Source: Austropuccinia psidii (Eukaryota > Basidiomycota > Pucciniomycetes > Pucciniales > Sphaerophragmiaceae). Taken from it: DNA of 64,000 bases. The stretch lies in NCBI GenBank assembly GCA_023105745.1, contig JALGQZ010000013.1, forward strand, positions 21,948,105 through 22,012,104. The letters run 5' to 3'. Under the pieces are notes generated by a model. That model made no database searches. It saw nothing but the letters and a program-made list of their open reading frames with translations, and was not told where the DNA came from. The position numbers and the translations under genes are program-made. Below are positions 1 to 11,636 of this stretch, in pieces (positions within the stretch are counted from its first letter, which is position 1; the number at the start of each line of letters is the position of its first letter).

Positions 1-580
1 TTGACATTTAAATTGAATTCAATTGAAAATACTTCAATTCCTCATAGCTTCTAAGCTAAACACAACACCTCAATTTTAACACAAAGATTTCTGGTTAACA
101 CCACATGTGGTGTGAATTAAATTAAGGTTTTGAGGATTTTAATAATTTTGTATAAAAAATACTAAAACCTTAATTTAAGCTTATTTAGAGTTGAGTTACG
201 GAAATTTCATCCAGAGGTGACCCCAATTTATTTTTTATGAGGAATCCAATGGTAAGATAATTTCTTTATTATTATTTATTGGATAAAAACTTATAATATA
301 TTTTATATAACTTTTTACCAAAAATATTTTAATTTCACAATTTTTTATTAAAAATTCATTTTTACTTAATTTTTACAAGTAAAAATGTAATTTCATAATT
401 TTAAATTTTATTGTACTTTTATTTTTAAATTATTATTAAATTTTGATTTTTAAATATAAGTTTGTATTTATATTTCAATTTTTATTTTTATAATATAAAG
501 AAATTTATTTTCTTTACATTTGTATCTCAATTTATCATTTGTGATATTTTGGGTATATGAAAATATGTCTAAGGCTCACA
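1..580 (-). repeat. RT-1 3' LTR (partial)
   Basis: On the minus strand the LTR begins TGTGAGCC at 580, directly after a purine-rich tract. It aligns to 8188-8763 with only scattered differences. The rest lies left of the window. Confidence 0.9.
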
Positions 581-594
581 TTCCCTCCTGTTAA
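581..594 (-). promoter_or_regulatory. RT-1 polypurine tract
   Basis: Read on the minus strand the sequence is AACAGGAGGGAA immediately before the 3' LTR start TGTGAG. This is the expected position of the plus-strand primer of an LTR element. Confidence 0.7.
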
Positions 595-604
595 AAAAAG
601 TATA

Positions 605-1708
605 TTACTTTGTAATATTGTTATTTCTAGTGTGTCTGAACATTCTGAGAGGTTTAGTAGCTTCAGGTATGTCTTTTTCTGGCAACCATTCATCTTCACA
701 ATTTGGGTCACTGTACCTAACAAGGTATTCCCTTACTTTGTTGGTTCTCAACTTTCTTTCTTTGAGAACTTTGGTAATTTTCTTATTACCAGATGGGTCA
801 ATAGGAGGTATAACTTGGGGAGCTTTATTCCTCAAGGGAAATTTTTCAGCATCACTATATTTATATGGCTTTATCAAGCTCACTGGAAATGTAGGATGCT
901 TATTGCCAAGTTCTTCAGATAACTCTACTTCAACAGCATTTTCTCCATGGAGGGCCTTAATAACAAAAGTTCCTGCAAAGGAGTCTTTCAGAGTTTTACA
1001 TCCTTTCATGTTATTGAAGTTAGTGGTGGATACAAGAACTAAATCCCTCACTTTGAAATCTGGAGTTGCATGTGATTTATCCCATTTGTCTTGAGCACAT
1101 GCAAAAGAGTCTTCCATGCAATTTACTGCACGCTTTTCAGCTTTGTCTAGCATTCCCTTGAAGCTAGCAGCTGTGGTATTTATTTCAATCAAATCTTTCC
1201 TCAAGGAATCTTGAGGTAATTTAGGGTTCCATCCCTTTTCTAGGATAGCCGCAGTTTGATTGGTACTGGCATGAATTGATGTTTTATATGCTAATTCCAG
1301 TGCTGGCAACAGAGTACACCAATCATGGGTGAATCCATCACAATCTTTGAATTCAAGGCCATATGCACAAAATCTTCTTACCATGTCCTCTAAGGTCTGG
1401 ATCATCCTTTCAGCCAGAACATCAATTTGTGGGTGGTAGGCTGTAGAGAAAGACAGCTTAGTGCCAAATAATTGGTGAAGATTTGTCCATAGTGCTGAAG
1501 TGAATTTAGGATCTCTGTCACTAATGATATTTGTAAATATGCCAGTCCATGACACTACTCTATTCCATATTAGAAGAGCTGTATCCATGGCTGTATCATC
1601 TTTGTGACATGGTAAAAATATTGGCCTTTTACTGAGAATGTCTACAATCACTAGGCAAGCATTACAGCTTCTGTCACCTCCTGGTGGTAGGCCAGTTACC
1701 CAATCCAT
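605..1708 (-). pseudogene. RT-1 integrase catalytic core and chromodomain-like C-terminus
   Basis: A 367-codon open stretch at the end of pol. It opens at the integrase core (MDWVTGLPPGG), keeps the second Asp in SDRDPKF and the Glu in [10 protein letters not shown], and ends with a chromodomain-like segment (EYLVRYSDP...EDEWLPEKDI) typical of chromoviruses. Some conserved positions look changed against RT-2 and RT-4, for example HPQID where those read HPQTD. The N-terminal zinc-binding part lies upstream in another frame, so this is a fragment of a dead polyprotein. A long plus-strand open frame across the same DNA is a shadow. Confidence 0.85.
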
Positions 1709-2020
1709 ATGGACAGTTTCTCAAGGTCTGCTGGGTTCTTGGATTTTCATCATATTTCCAAGTCTCTTGCCAGTGGATTTATTTGCCTTTTGACATCTGT
1801 CACAAGTTTTGCAATACTCTGCAACATTGTTCTGCCACATTGGCCACCATATGCAGGTCCTTACTTTTGCTCTTGTTCTGTCTTCAGATAGATGTCCTGA
1901 AAAGGGGCTTTAATGGCATTCTTTTAGTACAAGATTTATTAATTACCTGTCCACAACTGTAATGACACATGTGTGCTTGGTCCTGTGGTAAATTATACCA
2001 TCCAGTAGGTGAAATCTTCC
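1709..2020 (-). pseudogene. RT-1 integrase N-terminal region, broken
   Basis: This gap between the RNase H and integrase pieces corresponds to the HHCC zinc-binding region that is intact in RT-2 and RT-4. No frame is open across it. Pieces such as the CAWW/TCDRC-type motifs are recoverable only by changing frame. Confidence 0.65.
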
Positions 2021-2677
2021 TTAATCATAAGGTTTTTTCCATACTTCATCCAAGGCATGTATCAGAGAGTTGTCTTTGAAGTATTTGTTAAGTAATTGGC
2101 ATAAGATGCTACAATTCCTATCTTGAGTGTAACTATTTCCTACTTCTTCAAAGAAGGTGGTGTTCAAGTCTGTAACACTTATTCCTTCTATTGGGATCTG
2201 TGGTGAAGCTTCTTCTGACACATAAGCAGGATTATCAATATCACTTGGCAATGGCCATCTGCTTAGTCCATCTGCATTTTTATGAACATTCCCATCTTTA
2301 TGAACAATAGTCATATTGCCCCTGTATTCTTGTATGGCTATTTGCCATCTGAGCATATGTCTGTTAGGTGTTTTCATGTTTAGAAGTGATTTGACAGCTG
2401 TACAATCTGTTATCAATTCAAAAACACATCCCTCTAATAAGTAGTTCAATTTTTCCAAGGCCCAGACAAGGCATAGACATTCCATTTTACTTTCTCCATA
2501 TCTGGCTTCAGTTGGTTTGATTTGCCTGGATATGAAACATATGGGTCCTTCCACAGGTTTATCATTTATGATCTGAACTTGGTGAAGTGCAGCACCCAGA
2601 CCATACCCTGATGCATCAATATACAATTGAAAAGGCAACATAAAGTCTGGCATCAGTAAGAGTGGAGCAGTGGTCAA
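2021..2677 (-). pseudogene. RT-1 RNase H and pol linker fragment
   Basis: A 218-codon piece. It carries the RNase H start [16 protein letters not shown], the conserved [13 protein letters not shown] segment, the [12 protein letters not shown] stretch and the second catalytic block [12 protein letters not shown], then the [12 protein letters not shown] motif seen in all elements here. Frames change at both ends (2678-2692 and 2020). It is a remnant of the polyprotein. Confidence 0.85.
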
Positions 2678-2692
2678 GGCTTCTCTTATAGA

Positions 2693-3240
2693 CTAAAAAG
2701 CTTTGACTCTGTCAATAGTCATTTCAAATACTGTGTCTTTGTCACACAATTCATAAAGTGGTCTTGCTATGTATGCAAAATCTTTAATGTGTTGCCTGTA
2801 ATATCCTGAAAAACCTAAAAATGACTGGATTTCCTTTTTGTTCTGAGGGATGGGTTTTATCAATACTGCTGAAACTTTGTTTTTGTAAATTCCAAGGCAC
2901 AAACCAGATACAACATGTCCTAGTGCTTTAAGTTCTTTAAATCCAAAATGACATTTTTTCAAAGAGATTTTCATGTTCACTGATTGAATTTTTGTCAAAC
3001 TCTGGACAATCTGTACATGTGCTCTTTCAAAGTCTTGGAACAGACAATAATGTCATCAATGTAAATGATTAACCATCCCTCTTAAAGTTCTTCAGGGAAT
3101 ATTTCATTCATCATTCTTTGGAAGTGTGAAGGTGCATTTTTTATACCAAAAGGCATTCTTAAATATTCATACACTCCACAATGAACAATAATTCTCAAAT
3201 ATTTTCTTGCTCTTTGTGTCACCACATTTTGATGGAATCC
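2693..3240 (-). pseudogene. RT-1 reverse transcriptase palm/thumb, broken
   Basis: 2693-2998 is open and reads the RT thumb ([24 protein letters not shown]) and the connection ([24 protein letters not shown]). Between 2999 and 3240 the palm is out of frame, but the catalytic block can still be read: minus-strand positions near 3047-3070 encode IIYIDDII. The active-site sequence survives although the frame does not. Confidence 0.8.
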
Positions 3241-4203
3241 TTAAAGGGCATCCATAGTGGTTGTATACACTTCTTGAGATATTTGAGTAAGGGAAATTTG
3301 GATTTTTGGTATTGGGTGCCTATCTGGGACAGTGTAAGTGCTCAGAGCTCTAAAGTCTCTAACCATTCTGGATTTTCCATTATGCCATACCACTATGACT
3401 GGTGTAGGTATTTCTGCTTCTTCATTATGGCCAACGTTTCTTATTATAACAAGGTCTAGAAGGTCTTTGATATGAGTTTCTAGAACTTCTCTTGACTTGG
3501 GACTTGCTGGGTATGCAGTTCTTCTCAAGAGTGGTGGATAAGGTCTCTCAATATTAAGAATGATGTCAACTTCATGACCAATAATGGCTCCTAGAGGTTC
3601 TTTGTCTGAAGCAAATGCTCCTTTGTGGTCATACACAAGGGAAGAAAGTTCATTTTCTTGTTTATCAGTCAGATGAAGGCTCATTTCGGCCTCCCTCAAC
3701 TGTTCAGATTTGAATTTTTCAAATTCTAAGTCAGCTGGTGATACTGTATTTACTGAAATTTGTCTTTTAAATGGTAAAAAGGCAAACTTCTGACAATTAT
3801 TTTCTCCAATAGTAAAGTATCTGTGTTTGTTGTTATGCAAATCTATCCCATAAATGATTAAATAGTAATTTCCCAATATAAAATGGGTACTAGAGCAATT
3901 TTCCATAAAAACAAGCTCAACTGTGATTCTTAAATTCCCATTAATGTGTGGGAATATGACATTGGTCTCAAAAATTCCTAATGATTTCATTGGATTACTT
4001 GCACTATTGAATTTCATACGATCAATTGGTAGCAATTGGTATTCAAAATTTGGTACACAGGTTTTAAGAAAAGATTTACCAACACAAGAGCAGAAGGCTC
4101 CTGGTTCAGGAAAAAATTTAGTGGGCTTGTTGTGAATCATCACTTCTGTTATACAGGAGTTACCAGCTGTATAACCTTTCCCCCTGTTTGGTTTTGTTTT
4201 CAT
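3241..4203 (-). pseudogene. RT-1 protease and RT fingers fragment
   Basis: A 320-codon piece. The aspartic protease motif reads FFPEPGAFCSCVG, where RT-4 has [12 protein letters not shown], so the catalytic Asp is Glu and the enzyme should be inactive. RT fingers follow ([20 protein letters not shown], then RMVRDFRALSTYTVPDRHPIP). The piece ends at MDAL, just before the GFHQN motif. Confidence 0.85.
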
Positions 4204-4348
4204 AAGTTGTGCATCTTAAGCTTTTGATAAATCAAGCTGACCATTGCTCAATTGTGGCCAGTGGGAATAAGATTCCATGATGTCAAAAGTGGCATTGATA
4301 TTTTTTTATATCTTTTGAAGATTCAGAAAATATTGATGACTTATCATC

Positions 4349-5479
4349 TTAATTGTCTTCAATTATGCCATCTTTTTCAACATCAGGTTCCTTTTCAATA
4401 TCAATTTCATTGATTTCCCCCCTTTTTGGACATGTATCGGCTAGATGGGTGGTGCTTTGGAAAATATGGCACTTTATGACTGTATCTGCAAATTTATATT
4501 TATTATCAGAATTTTCTTTGGGGTTTTTGTCCACAGAATCTTTCCAAGGGGTATTAAACCTTGTTTTGAGATTCACCCTACTAGAACCAATTTTGGTTCT
4601 GGTGGTTACTTCTTCTAATATATTGATAATATCCTCTGCTGAATATTGTATAGTATTCCTGCTTTTGAAAGCATGCTCTAAGTCACCTCCACATTGTCTC
4701 AGAACCTTTCTGTGGATCATAAATTCTGACATGTCAGGGTATAATGCTGTGAGTCTGTCCTTTTGTTGGCAAAACCAGGGTAAAGTTCTGTCTCTATCAG
4801 CATTAAATCTGGAAGATTCAAAGGCTGTTTCCACTTTAAATTTCCAAGTATCATTGGCCCATTTGTTGATAATTTGGGTTTTCCACCAAGTCCAACTTTG
4901 GTGTCCATGTGCTTGTCTTAATTTGATGTACCATGTGTGAGCTGATCTGGTAAACAAGGTGTTAAGTCTTGCTGTTACCAATCTGTCTGGTAATTCAAAA
5001 TCTTCACTAATCATGTCAATTCCTCTGATGAATTACATATGGTCATATTCTCCTTCACCACTGAAGTGAGGCCATTCTTTAAGTTTTTGTACTTCTTTCA
5101 AAAGTGCTTGGGCCATTGATGGTTCCAAGTTATGAAAAGAAGGGTAAAATTTATTTTTTAACTGTGAATTATCAGGATCTAATACTTGTGGATTTAGAAT
5201 CCTTGTGCCCTCATTTTGATTCAGAGGTGTAGACATTCTTGGTAAGGTGTTCAGTATTTGTTCAATATCATTCATTTTACTGTTGCTACACCTTTGGGAA
5301 TTTCTGTATTCCTCTTGGAATGCTTGTATTGAATTTATTACTTCAATTTTGTACATGTCTTCTTTATGTGTCAGTTCTTGCCATAACTCTGTCTGTCTGG
5401 TATTATCAGCAGTGACTTGATTCAATTTCATTGATAATTTTGATACTTCTTCTTGTGAAGCATCAAAACACTTTTTCAA
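4349..5479 (-). pseudogene. RT-1 gag capsid and zinc knuckle fragments
   Basis: Two open pieces (5033-5479 and 4349-5014) carry the coiled-coil and capsid part of Gag: [16 protein letters not shown], then MISEDFELPDRLVTARLNTLF and the WYIKLRQAHGHQSWTWWK helix. The CCHC knuckle reads KCHIFQSTTHLADTC; the second Cys is Phe, so the knuckle is probably dead. Short frame breaks join the pieces. Confidence 0.85.
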
Positions 5480-5652
5480 GGCAATGGTATATGTCTTTAC
5501 TTCAGTAAATGAATTTGAAATGTCATCAAGGACTTTCTTGTTATCTTTCTTGATAATATTTATGGCTTGTTCAATTCTTGTTTCAATTATCTCATCAATA
5601 TTGAATTTAGAATATTTGTCTGTTAACTCTTTAATAATGGCAGATTATTCAT

Positions 5653-6525
5653 TTATTTTATTACCAAAAGAATTATCATTATTGGAAGTTTAATTGTTCT
5701 TAAAACTTTTTCAAAACACATCAGTGTTTTATTAATTTGGCACAGACTCAAGCTGTTTGTTTTAATGTTGTTACAAATGGTTTCATTTTTATCAGAAAGA
5801 TGGTTTTTCACGTCATTTATAGCTTCATACAGCTCTGGGATGGACTCAAATATGTCAGAAATCATTTCTGGAATCTTAATCTGGCTTCCTCTTTCTTCTG
5901 TAATTACATCATGGTTCTGGCCATATGAAACAAATTTTCCATGGCATCCTGCTGAATCTTTGGAATCCTGTATCCCTGGCCGTAAGGATTTGGGGCTGGT
6001 GCCTTCCCTTTGCCCTTGCTTTGAACTTGTGGCTGCTTTTTCATGTTGGAACTGCTGCTTCTGGCCACTGGGGCTGGTCTCCGCACTTGCTTTGGTGGTG
6101 GTGGGATGTTTTTCCTCCATTCTGCTGTTAAAAGCATCATGATCTTCTTTTACATCAATGGATGCCATCCATTGAGTAACTTGCAAATGTTGGGATGACT
6201 CAGGGATTTTCTTACAGTCAGGTATGAGTTCATGCAGTTTTTCCACAGATCTGCAAGGATCTGGTACTCTTTGTGCTGCAGTGCATTGTTGTAAGCCTTC
6301 TTGCTGGTTTTTGAAATGTCCACTGAGGCTTCTTGTGGCGGTGTCAGCTCTTTTTGAAGGTAAAATAGTGTCATCAGCTTCAGAATTGGACCATTTATTG
6401 TTGTGTAAGTCTTTTACTGACCCTTGTCCTTCTGTATCTGATTGGCTTCTGCCATAATAACGTCTATGACCTTTTTGGGAGCTTCTTGAGGGCTTATAGC
6501 TTGCTCCTGATCTGGTTGAAGGCAT
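5653..6525 (-). pseudogene. RT-1 gag N-terminus, starting inside an intron
   Basis: A 290-codon frame from the ATG at 6525. Its composition is poor in hydrophobic residues and rich in Ser, Gln, Lys and Pro, unlike the structured capsid further on. The ATG lies inside the GT-AG intron 6512-6575, so only unspliced RNA would carry it. Most of the stretch (down to about 5904) is also readable in the ORF X frame. RT-2 and RT-4 have the same layout. Confidence 0.75.
5904..6511 (-). pseudogene. RT-1 ORF X, second exon (decayed)
   Basis: After the acceptor AG at 6513-6512 this frame reads NQEQAISPQEAPKKVID and onward. It contains a Trp/Leu-rich helical segment (YQILADLWKNCMNSYLTV), then LLNGWHPLM, a basic Pro/Lys linker, and GYRIPKIQQDAMENLFHMAR at the end. 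Two stops interrupt it (6414-6416 and 6150-6152). RT-4 has matching landmarks ([27 protein letters not shown]). Function unknown. Confidence 0.65.
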
Positions 6526-6575
6526 ATTGTATGATTAAAAAGGTTCAAAATAGTAATTTTACGTCAAAAACTTAC
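6512..6575 (-). other. RT-1 64-nt intron containing the gag ATG
   Basis: On the minus strand the donor is GTAAGT at 6575 and the acceptor is CAG at 6514-6512. Removing it joins the exon end GCAAATA to ATCAGGAGC, giving an open ORF X frame across the junction. The gag ATG (6525-6523) lies within it. Confidence 0.65.
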
Positions 6576-6772
6576 TATTTGCCAAATTTTTAGCTTTCTG
6601 AAGAGTATTACTGATATCCAAGTCGATCAATTCAGAAGAAATTGGCTCATGTTGGTCATTCTGAGTTATAATAACAGTGCTATTATGATCAGAAATCACA
6701 GTGTTTGCAGGAATAATGCAGTAACTGTGGATGTTGTTTCAATATTTTCTTCTCTTACCACGTTGTCAGACA
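6576..6772 (-). pseudogene. RT-1 ORF X first coding exon (decayed)
   Basis: The exon follows a TTTTAG acceptor and starts TGTCTGACAAC, so a leader exon ending in A would give ATG TCT GAC. A good donor ending in A (ATAA/GTGAGG) lies at 6849-6848, a 76-nt intron away. The last part reads IDLDISNTLQKAKNLAN before the next intron. The exon carries an apparent one-base frame change and two sense-strand ATGs (near 6648 and 6657), consistent with decay. Confidence 0.55.
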
Positions 6773-6975
6773 CTAAAATTAATGAAAAAGCCGCTTAATC
6801 AAGTAAAAAAAAGGTTTTTCAAAAAGGGAATAAAAAACAAAGCCTCACTTATAATTATGAAAAGAAGTTATTTTTTAAGGATTTTTTGAATTATAGATAT
6901 TTTTTATATATTCTTAGATTTTTAAATATAAGAAAAAAGGTTAAAAAAAGTAGAAAACTATGTCACAGGTAAAAT

Positions 6976-6995
6976 ATAATGGCTGGGCCCCCAAA
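6976..6995 (-). promoter_or_regulatory. RT-1 primer-binding-site-like sequence
   Basis: On the minus strand TTTGGGGGCCCAGCC directly follows the end of the 5' LTR. The other elements have the same TGGGGGCC core at the same place. Confidence 0.6.
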
Positions 6996-8763
6996 TTTAA
7001 GGTGTGGATATGAAACTTTGATAAAATATCAAGTACTTTTCCTGTCCTCAAAATTTTTATAAGGTAGAATTATTTACAAATAGTAAGAAATAGTATTTTT
7101 AAAGAGAAAAGACACCAATTTTAATATTTTGAAATTTATAAGTATAAAACAATAATATATTCAAAATTTATTGTTTTACCAACAATGAAGATTTATCCAA
7201 AAATACTTTACAAGAGATATTTCTTCAAGAGCAATTTCAATTGGAATTAATTGAGCAAAGGACTTCAAGAAATAAATGAAAGAACAAATTATTCAAAAAA
7301 ATATTCAAAGAGAAATAAGGCCCAAAAGTGACCAGAGTGAATTAAGAAACAAAGTGACAAAGTTAACAGTGATGAAAGATGCTTTAATTCACTTTTGGGG
7401 TGGTTCAGGGGTAAAAATGATTATGAGAGTGTAAAACAATGATTATAATGATTTTTCATGTGGTTAAAAGCTTTATAATGATTTTAAAAAGGGTGGTTGG
7501 AATCTTTTATTGATTGGTTGAACAGTGTTTAAACTAATTATAAAAGGAAAAGATTCTAGCATGAAGAGAAAAGTAGGGCAAAGAAGACATTCTTTTATTG
7601 CTATTAATTTTATTACTCAAAAAGTAAATTTTTCTCTTGTCAGTCGTGAAAAACAGTCTGACAACAGAAAATCCAATTATGGCATCATTGAACCCTGATT
7701 TAGACCAAAAAGGGCTGGTTTAAGCCATTTTAAACCCTTAAATCAGCCATTACTATAGCAATAACTGGTCTAGAGCCTTCAAAGCACGTCAGAATGTGTG
7801 TAAGAGGTGTAGGAACCAGTTAAAGCTGTTTTTACTAACAACTTTTTAGCTTAAGGGTAGTTTTACCCCCTTGGCAGAAGTTGAAACTACCCTGGTTGGT
7901 ATCAAAACCTCATCATCGATTGAGTCACAGACCCTGTGACTCAATTACAGGCCAAAAGTAATGAAATTTTGCATGGAGTTTGACATCTCACACCAGTCAG
8001 CAAGGATTTTGGGGGTCTAGCTGCCGCTTAGAGCTAGCTTTCCAATTTATTTTTTCTTTAATTCCTCATCATGTAATACAATTATAATTTACACATGTAA
8101 TTCAATTGAGTTTTTAATTACACATCTGTAACAATTGATAACTCATATGTAAATTAAAGTTCACTTATGTAATACATGCACACGTTTTGACATTTCAATT
8201 GAATTCAATTGAAAATACTTCAATTCCTCTTAACTTCTAAACAAAACACAACACCTCAATTTTAACACAAAAATTGATGGTTACACCACAGGTGGTGTGA
8301 ATTCAATTAAGGCTTTGAGTATTTTCATACTTTTGTACAAAAAATACTAAAAACTTAATTTAAGCTTATTTACAGTTGAGCTGCAGAAATTTCATCCAGA
8401 GGTGACCCCACTTTATTTTTTATGAGGAATCCAATGGTGTGATAATTTCTTTATGTTTCTTTATTGGATAAAAAGTTACAATATATTTTATATAACGTTT
8501 TACCAAAAATATTTTAATTTCATAAATTTTATTAAAAATTTATTTTTACTTAATTTTTACAAGTAAAAATGTATTTTCATAATTTTAAATTTTATTGTAA
8601 TTTTATTTTTAAACTATAATTAAATTTTGATTTTCAACATAAGTTTGTATTTCTATTTCAATTTTTATTTTTATAATGTAAATAATTTTATTTTATTTAT
8701 ATTTGTATCTTAATTTATCATTTGTGGTCTTTTGGGTATATGAAAATACCTCTAAGGCTCACA
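6996..8763 (-). repeat. RT-1 5' LTR
   Basis: About 1.77 kb, from TGTGAGCC at 8763 to the primer-binding site at 6995 on the minus strand. The first 576 bp match the left LTR copy at 1-580. From 7457 down to 6660 the sense strand has no ATG. Confidence 0.8.
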
Positions 8764-9051
8764 GCTAATATCTCCTGAAATATACATAATAGAGAGTTAA
8801 GCCAAAAAAAAAAGTTAACATTTAATTACTGTAACAATACAGATACGAACTTTATTTGACAATCTATAAACAAGGTTATAACTTGTAAAGGTTTCTTCAA
8901 CAAAATTGTTAGAGCTGTTGACGACTTTGTTGATCATAGTAATATTATTGTTATTAATTTTTTTTGATTATTAAAAAACAATTTTTATGCCTTTATTATT
9001 TGCTGGTAACAGTAATAAAGAGCTTGAAATATATTAGTATATTTTCTTTTA
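8764..9051 (+). repeat. Fragment of an RT-4-family LTR (left part)
   Basis: Matches the RT-4 LTR at about 39951-40108, then continues at a point matching about 41155-41260, so roughly 1 kb of LTR is missing internally. Landmarks are GAGCTGTTGACGACTTTGTTG and the GGTAACAGTAATAAAGAGCTT stretch. RT-1 is inserted at its left edge and the inverted-repeat element at its right edge. Confidence 0.75.
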
Positions 9052-10585
9052 GGGTATTGATAAAAGCGCATAAGCAAATTGGTAAAAACACGTAAGAGCT
9101 TATGTGTTTTTACCATCAATTGGTAAAAATAACCTAATTTTATGGTAAAAAAACATAAGGGGTGATTTTTAATGAAATTGGGCTATGTATGGCATCTCTG
9201 ATGCCATTAATGACATTATCAATACTATTAATGCCATTAATGGCATTATCAATGCAATAAAGGTCATTATTAATTCCATAAATTGCATCTTTAATGCCAC
9301 AAATGGCATTATTAATTTCATTGATTGCATTGTTAATGCCACAAATGGCATTATTAATTCCATCTATTGCATTTTTAATGCCAAAAATGGAATTATTAAT
9401 TCCATTGATTGCATTGTTAATGCCACAAATGGGATTGTTAATGCCACAAATGGAATTAACAATGAAATTTCTGGAATCAATAATTTAAGGCCATTCATGC
9501 CATTTTTAAATCCATTGACAATAGGATGAATGGCCTTAAAAATGCCATAAATGGTACTATTAATTACATCAATTTCATTGTTAATGCCATGAATGGCATT
9601 GTCAATTCCATAAATGGCATTAACAATGCCATGAATGGAATCAATTATTTAAGGCCATTCATGCCATTTTTGAAGCCATTAACAATGGAATGAATGGCAT
9701 TTTTAATGCCACAAGTGGGATTGTTAATTCTATAAATGGCATTATTCATTCCATCAATGGAATTTTTAATACCATTTATGGTATTGTTAAGGCCATTCAT
9801 GCCATTGTTGAGGCCATTAATGGCATTTTAAGGCCAAAAATGACAATAGCAATGTCATTTATGGCATTTATGACATTTCTAAATGCATAAATAGAATTTT
9901 TAAGGCCATAAAATTACATTCATGGCATTGTTTTAATTCCAATTATGCAAATAATATCGCCATAAATGGCATCAATATGTCATTCTTGATGCCATTTATG
10001 GGATTATTCTGTCATTTGTAATTCCATTTATGCCACCTTTGATACCATAAATGTCACTTTTAATGCCACAAATGGAATTTCAACTTCCACTCCTCATAAA
10101 TTAAATTTTTAATTTGATTGATGTCATAAATGGAATTTTCAAGTTAATTACAAACATGGACAAAAAGCATATAAAAGGGACTTTTTGGGCCTACAATTGT
10201 CCTGGCAAAAAAACTTCCAAATTTTGGGCTTCTGGTTTTTTATTCTCAATATTCTGGCCTTTATTTTGAAAAAATTAGGAAATTCATAAGTGGGAACATA
10301 TATAATGAATTTTTTTTAAAAAAATAGGCCATTTGGCCAAAAAAAAAATTGAATTTTTTTTTTGGATATTGACATCCCATGTCAGGACAAATATGGCAAA
10401 AAAAATTAAAACAAACCTCAAAACTGATTTGGAGGAATGTTTTTTGAAAAATAAGGTCACTCTTGTGTCTTTACCATAGATGTATGTGTTTGGCCATAAA
10501 TTGGTAAAGACATGTAAGTTTTTGGTAAAAACACATAAGGGCTTACATTTCCTTACTAAAAGCTTATGTGTGTTTACCAACACTC
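9052..10585. mobile_element. Non-autonomous element with terminal inverted repeats and satellite core
   Basis: The ends are imperfect inverted repeats of about 63 bp. The left starts GGGTATTGATAAAAGCGCAT and the right, reverse-complemented, starts GAGTGTTGGTAAACACACAT; both reach CTTATGTGTTTTTACCA. The insert splits an RT-4-family LTR, whose sequence resumes at 10586. No transposase frame is present. Much of the interior is a 21-bp repeat. The ends look like a MITE or DNA transposon, but the target duplication is ambiguous, so no superfamily is assigned. Confidence 0.6.
9186..10135. repeat. Palindromic 21-bp tandem repeat
   Basis: Diverged tandem copies alternate between units like AATGCCACAAATGGCATTATT and AATTCCATTGATTGCATTGTT, giving a 42-bp higher-order period in the best-preserved part (about 9290-9440). 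Each unit is built on ATGCCAT/ATGGCAT, so the array can fold on either strand. Open frames across it only reflect the period being a multiple of three. Confidence 0.85.
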
Positions 10586-10787
10586 ATTTATATTATATTA
10601 TATTTTTACAATATAAGTTATATTATTATATTTATTTAATAATATAATAGTTTTGCTCCATAATTAGAATAGTTCTTAATTATTATAATTATTCTTTATT
10701 TAATTTATTAAATTAATAAGGAAATTCATAGTACAAAAAATGAAATATTTGTAATATTTACTTATTGTTTAATAGTCAAACCTTACA
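10586..10787 (+). repeat. 3' end of the split RT-4-family LTR
   Basis: Matches the RT-4 LTR end: the TTATATTTATTTAATAATATAATA block, AGGAAATTCATAGTACAA, and the terminal TCAAACCTTACA at 10787. No primer-binding site follows, so this is a 3' or solo LTR end rather than a 5' LTR. Confidence 0.75.
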
Positions 10788-11636
10788 CCTCCCTCATCAC
10801 CATTTTCACTAATACATTAAAAAGTGGTCTTTAAAACTGCACTTAAAGCACCAAACACTCCTTAAAAGGAAATTGATATTATTGGACCACTTCCTTCCTT
10901 CCTGGATGGTTTGGCTCCTTACATAATTGGTCCTCTTTTTAAATAGAGCATCAGCTGAGGAATGGCTGAGGAACCATCCAGAGAAACTATTGGAGTAGGA
11001 ATGAGAACAGCTCAAGCTCTTTTCTGAGATCTTATCTATCTTTCAAGAGTTGAATTTTGAACTTAAATAATATATAAATAGAAATAAACAATAAAATGAA
11101 CAAAAAATGAAAAAACACAGTTTTTGAAGTATTAAAAAATTGAAGAAAAATGAAATTTTGAAGTCTTGAATTTAAATAAAATCAATCTCTTGAATTAAAA
11201 TCAAAATCAATAATTTCTTTAGATACATTAATTGAGCAATGAAGTCTTATTAAATAAGTTAATAAGTCTTGATCAATTTAAAATGAAATCTTGATTAAAA
11301 TCAGTCAATTAATCAATAAGCCAAATCAAATAAATAACATATTTATAAGTTAATCAATTAATCAAATTGAATAAAATTGAATTTTTCTTGAATAAAAATT
11401 ATTTAGTAATAAATCAATGATTAAATTTAATTAATAAAGATTTTTGAATTAAATTTAATTTAAAATAATAAATTTGAAAGAAAATTAAAATTAAGTCTTT
11501 TTTTACCTAAAAGTATCATTAAATTTAATGAAAATGACTATGAAAAAGGTATTAAGAAAAAAATAGAATTTTGATAAAGATTTTAAAAAAAATTATCAAA
11601 AGAAAACTGATTTTGGAGTATAAAAGAAAGAGTGAA
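10788..11636. other. Intervening sequence without a recognised gene
   Basis: 10788-11040 has moderate complexity and 11040-11636 is extremely AT-rich. A 68-codon minus-strand frame (10809-11015) is too short and unrecognised to call. The stretch separates the RT-4-family LTR from RT-3. Confidence 0.5.

Larger units (their letters stand above)
1..8763 (-). mobile_element. RT-1: decayed Ty3/gypsy LTR retrotransposon (partial)
   Basis: Minus-strand element with gag, protease, RT, RNase H, integrase and a C-terminal chromodomain-like tail in the Ty3/gypsy chromovirus order. The right (5') LTR is complete; the left (3') LTR enters from outside the window. The two LTRs align from about 1 and 8188 to their ends at 580 and 8763. 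Coding is broken into at least seven pieces by frameshifts and stops, so it is not autonomous. It is inserted in an LTR of the RT-4 family: the sequence right of 8763 matches the middle of the RT-4 LTR (about 39951 onward). The target-site duplication cannot be checked because the left end is missing. Confidence 0.9.

Noticed and set aside
618..1094. 158-codon plus-strand frame
   Set aside because: Antisense shadow of the RT-1 integrase end.
9185..9529. 114-codon open frame of NGIINSI-type repeats
   Set aside because: It arises from a 21-bp satellite whose period is a multiple of three; other phases are open too.
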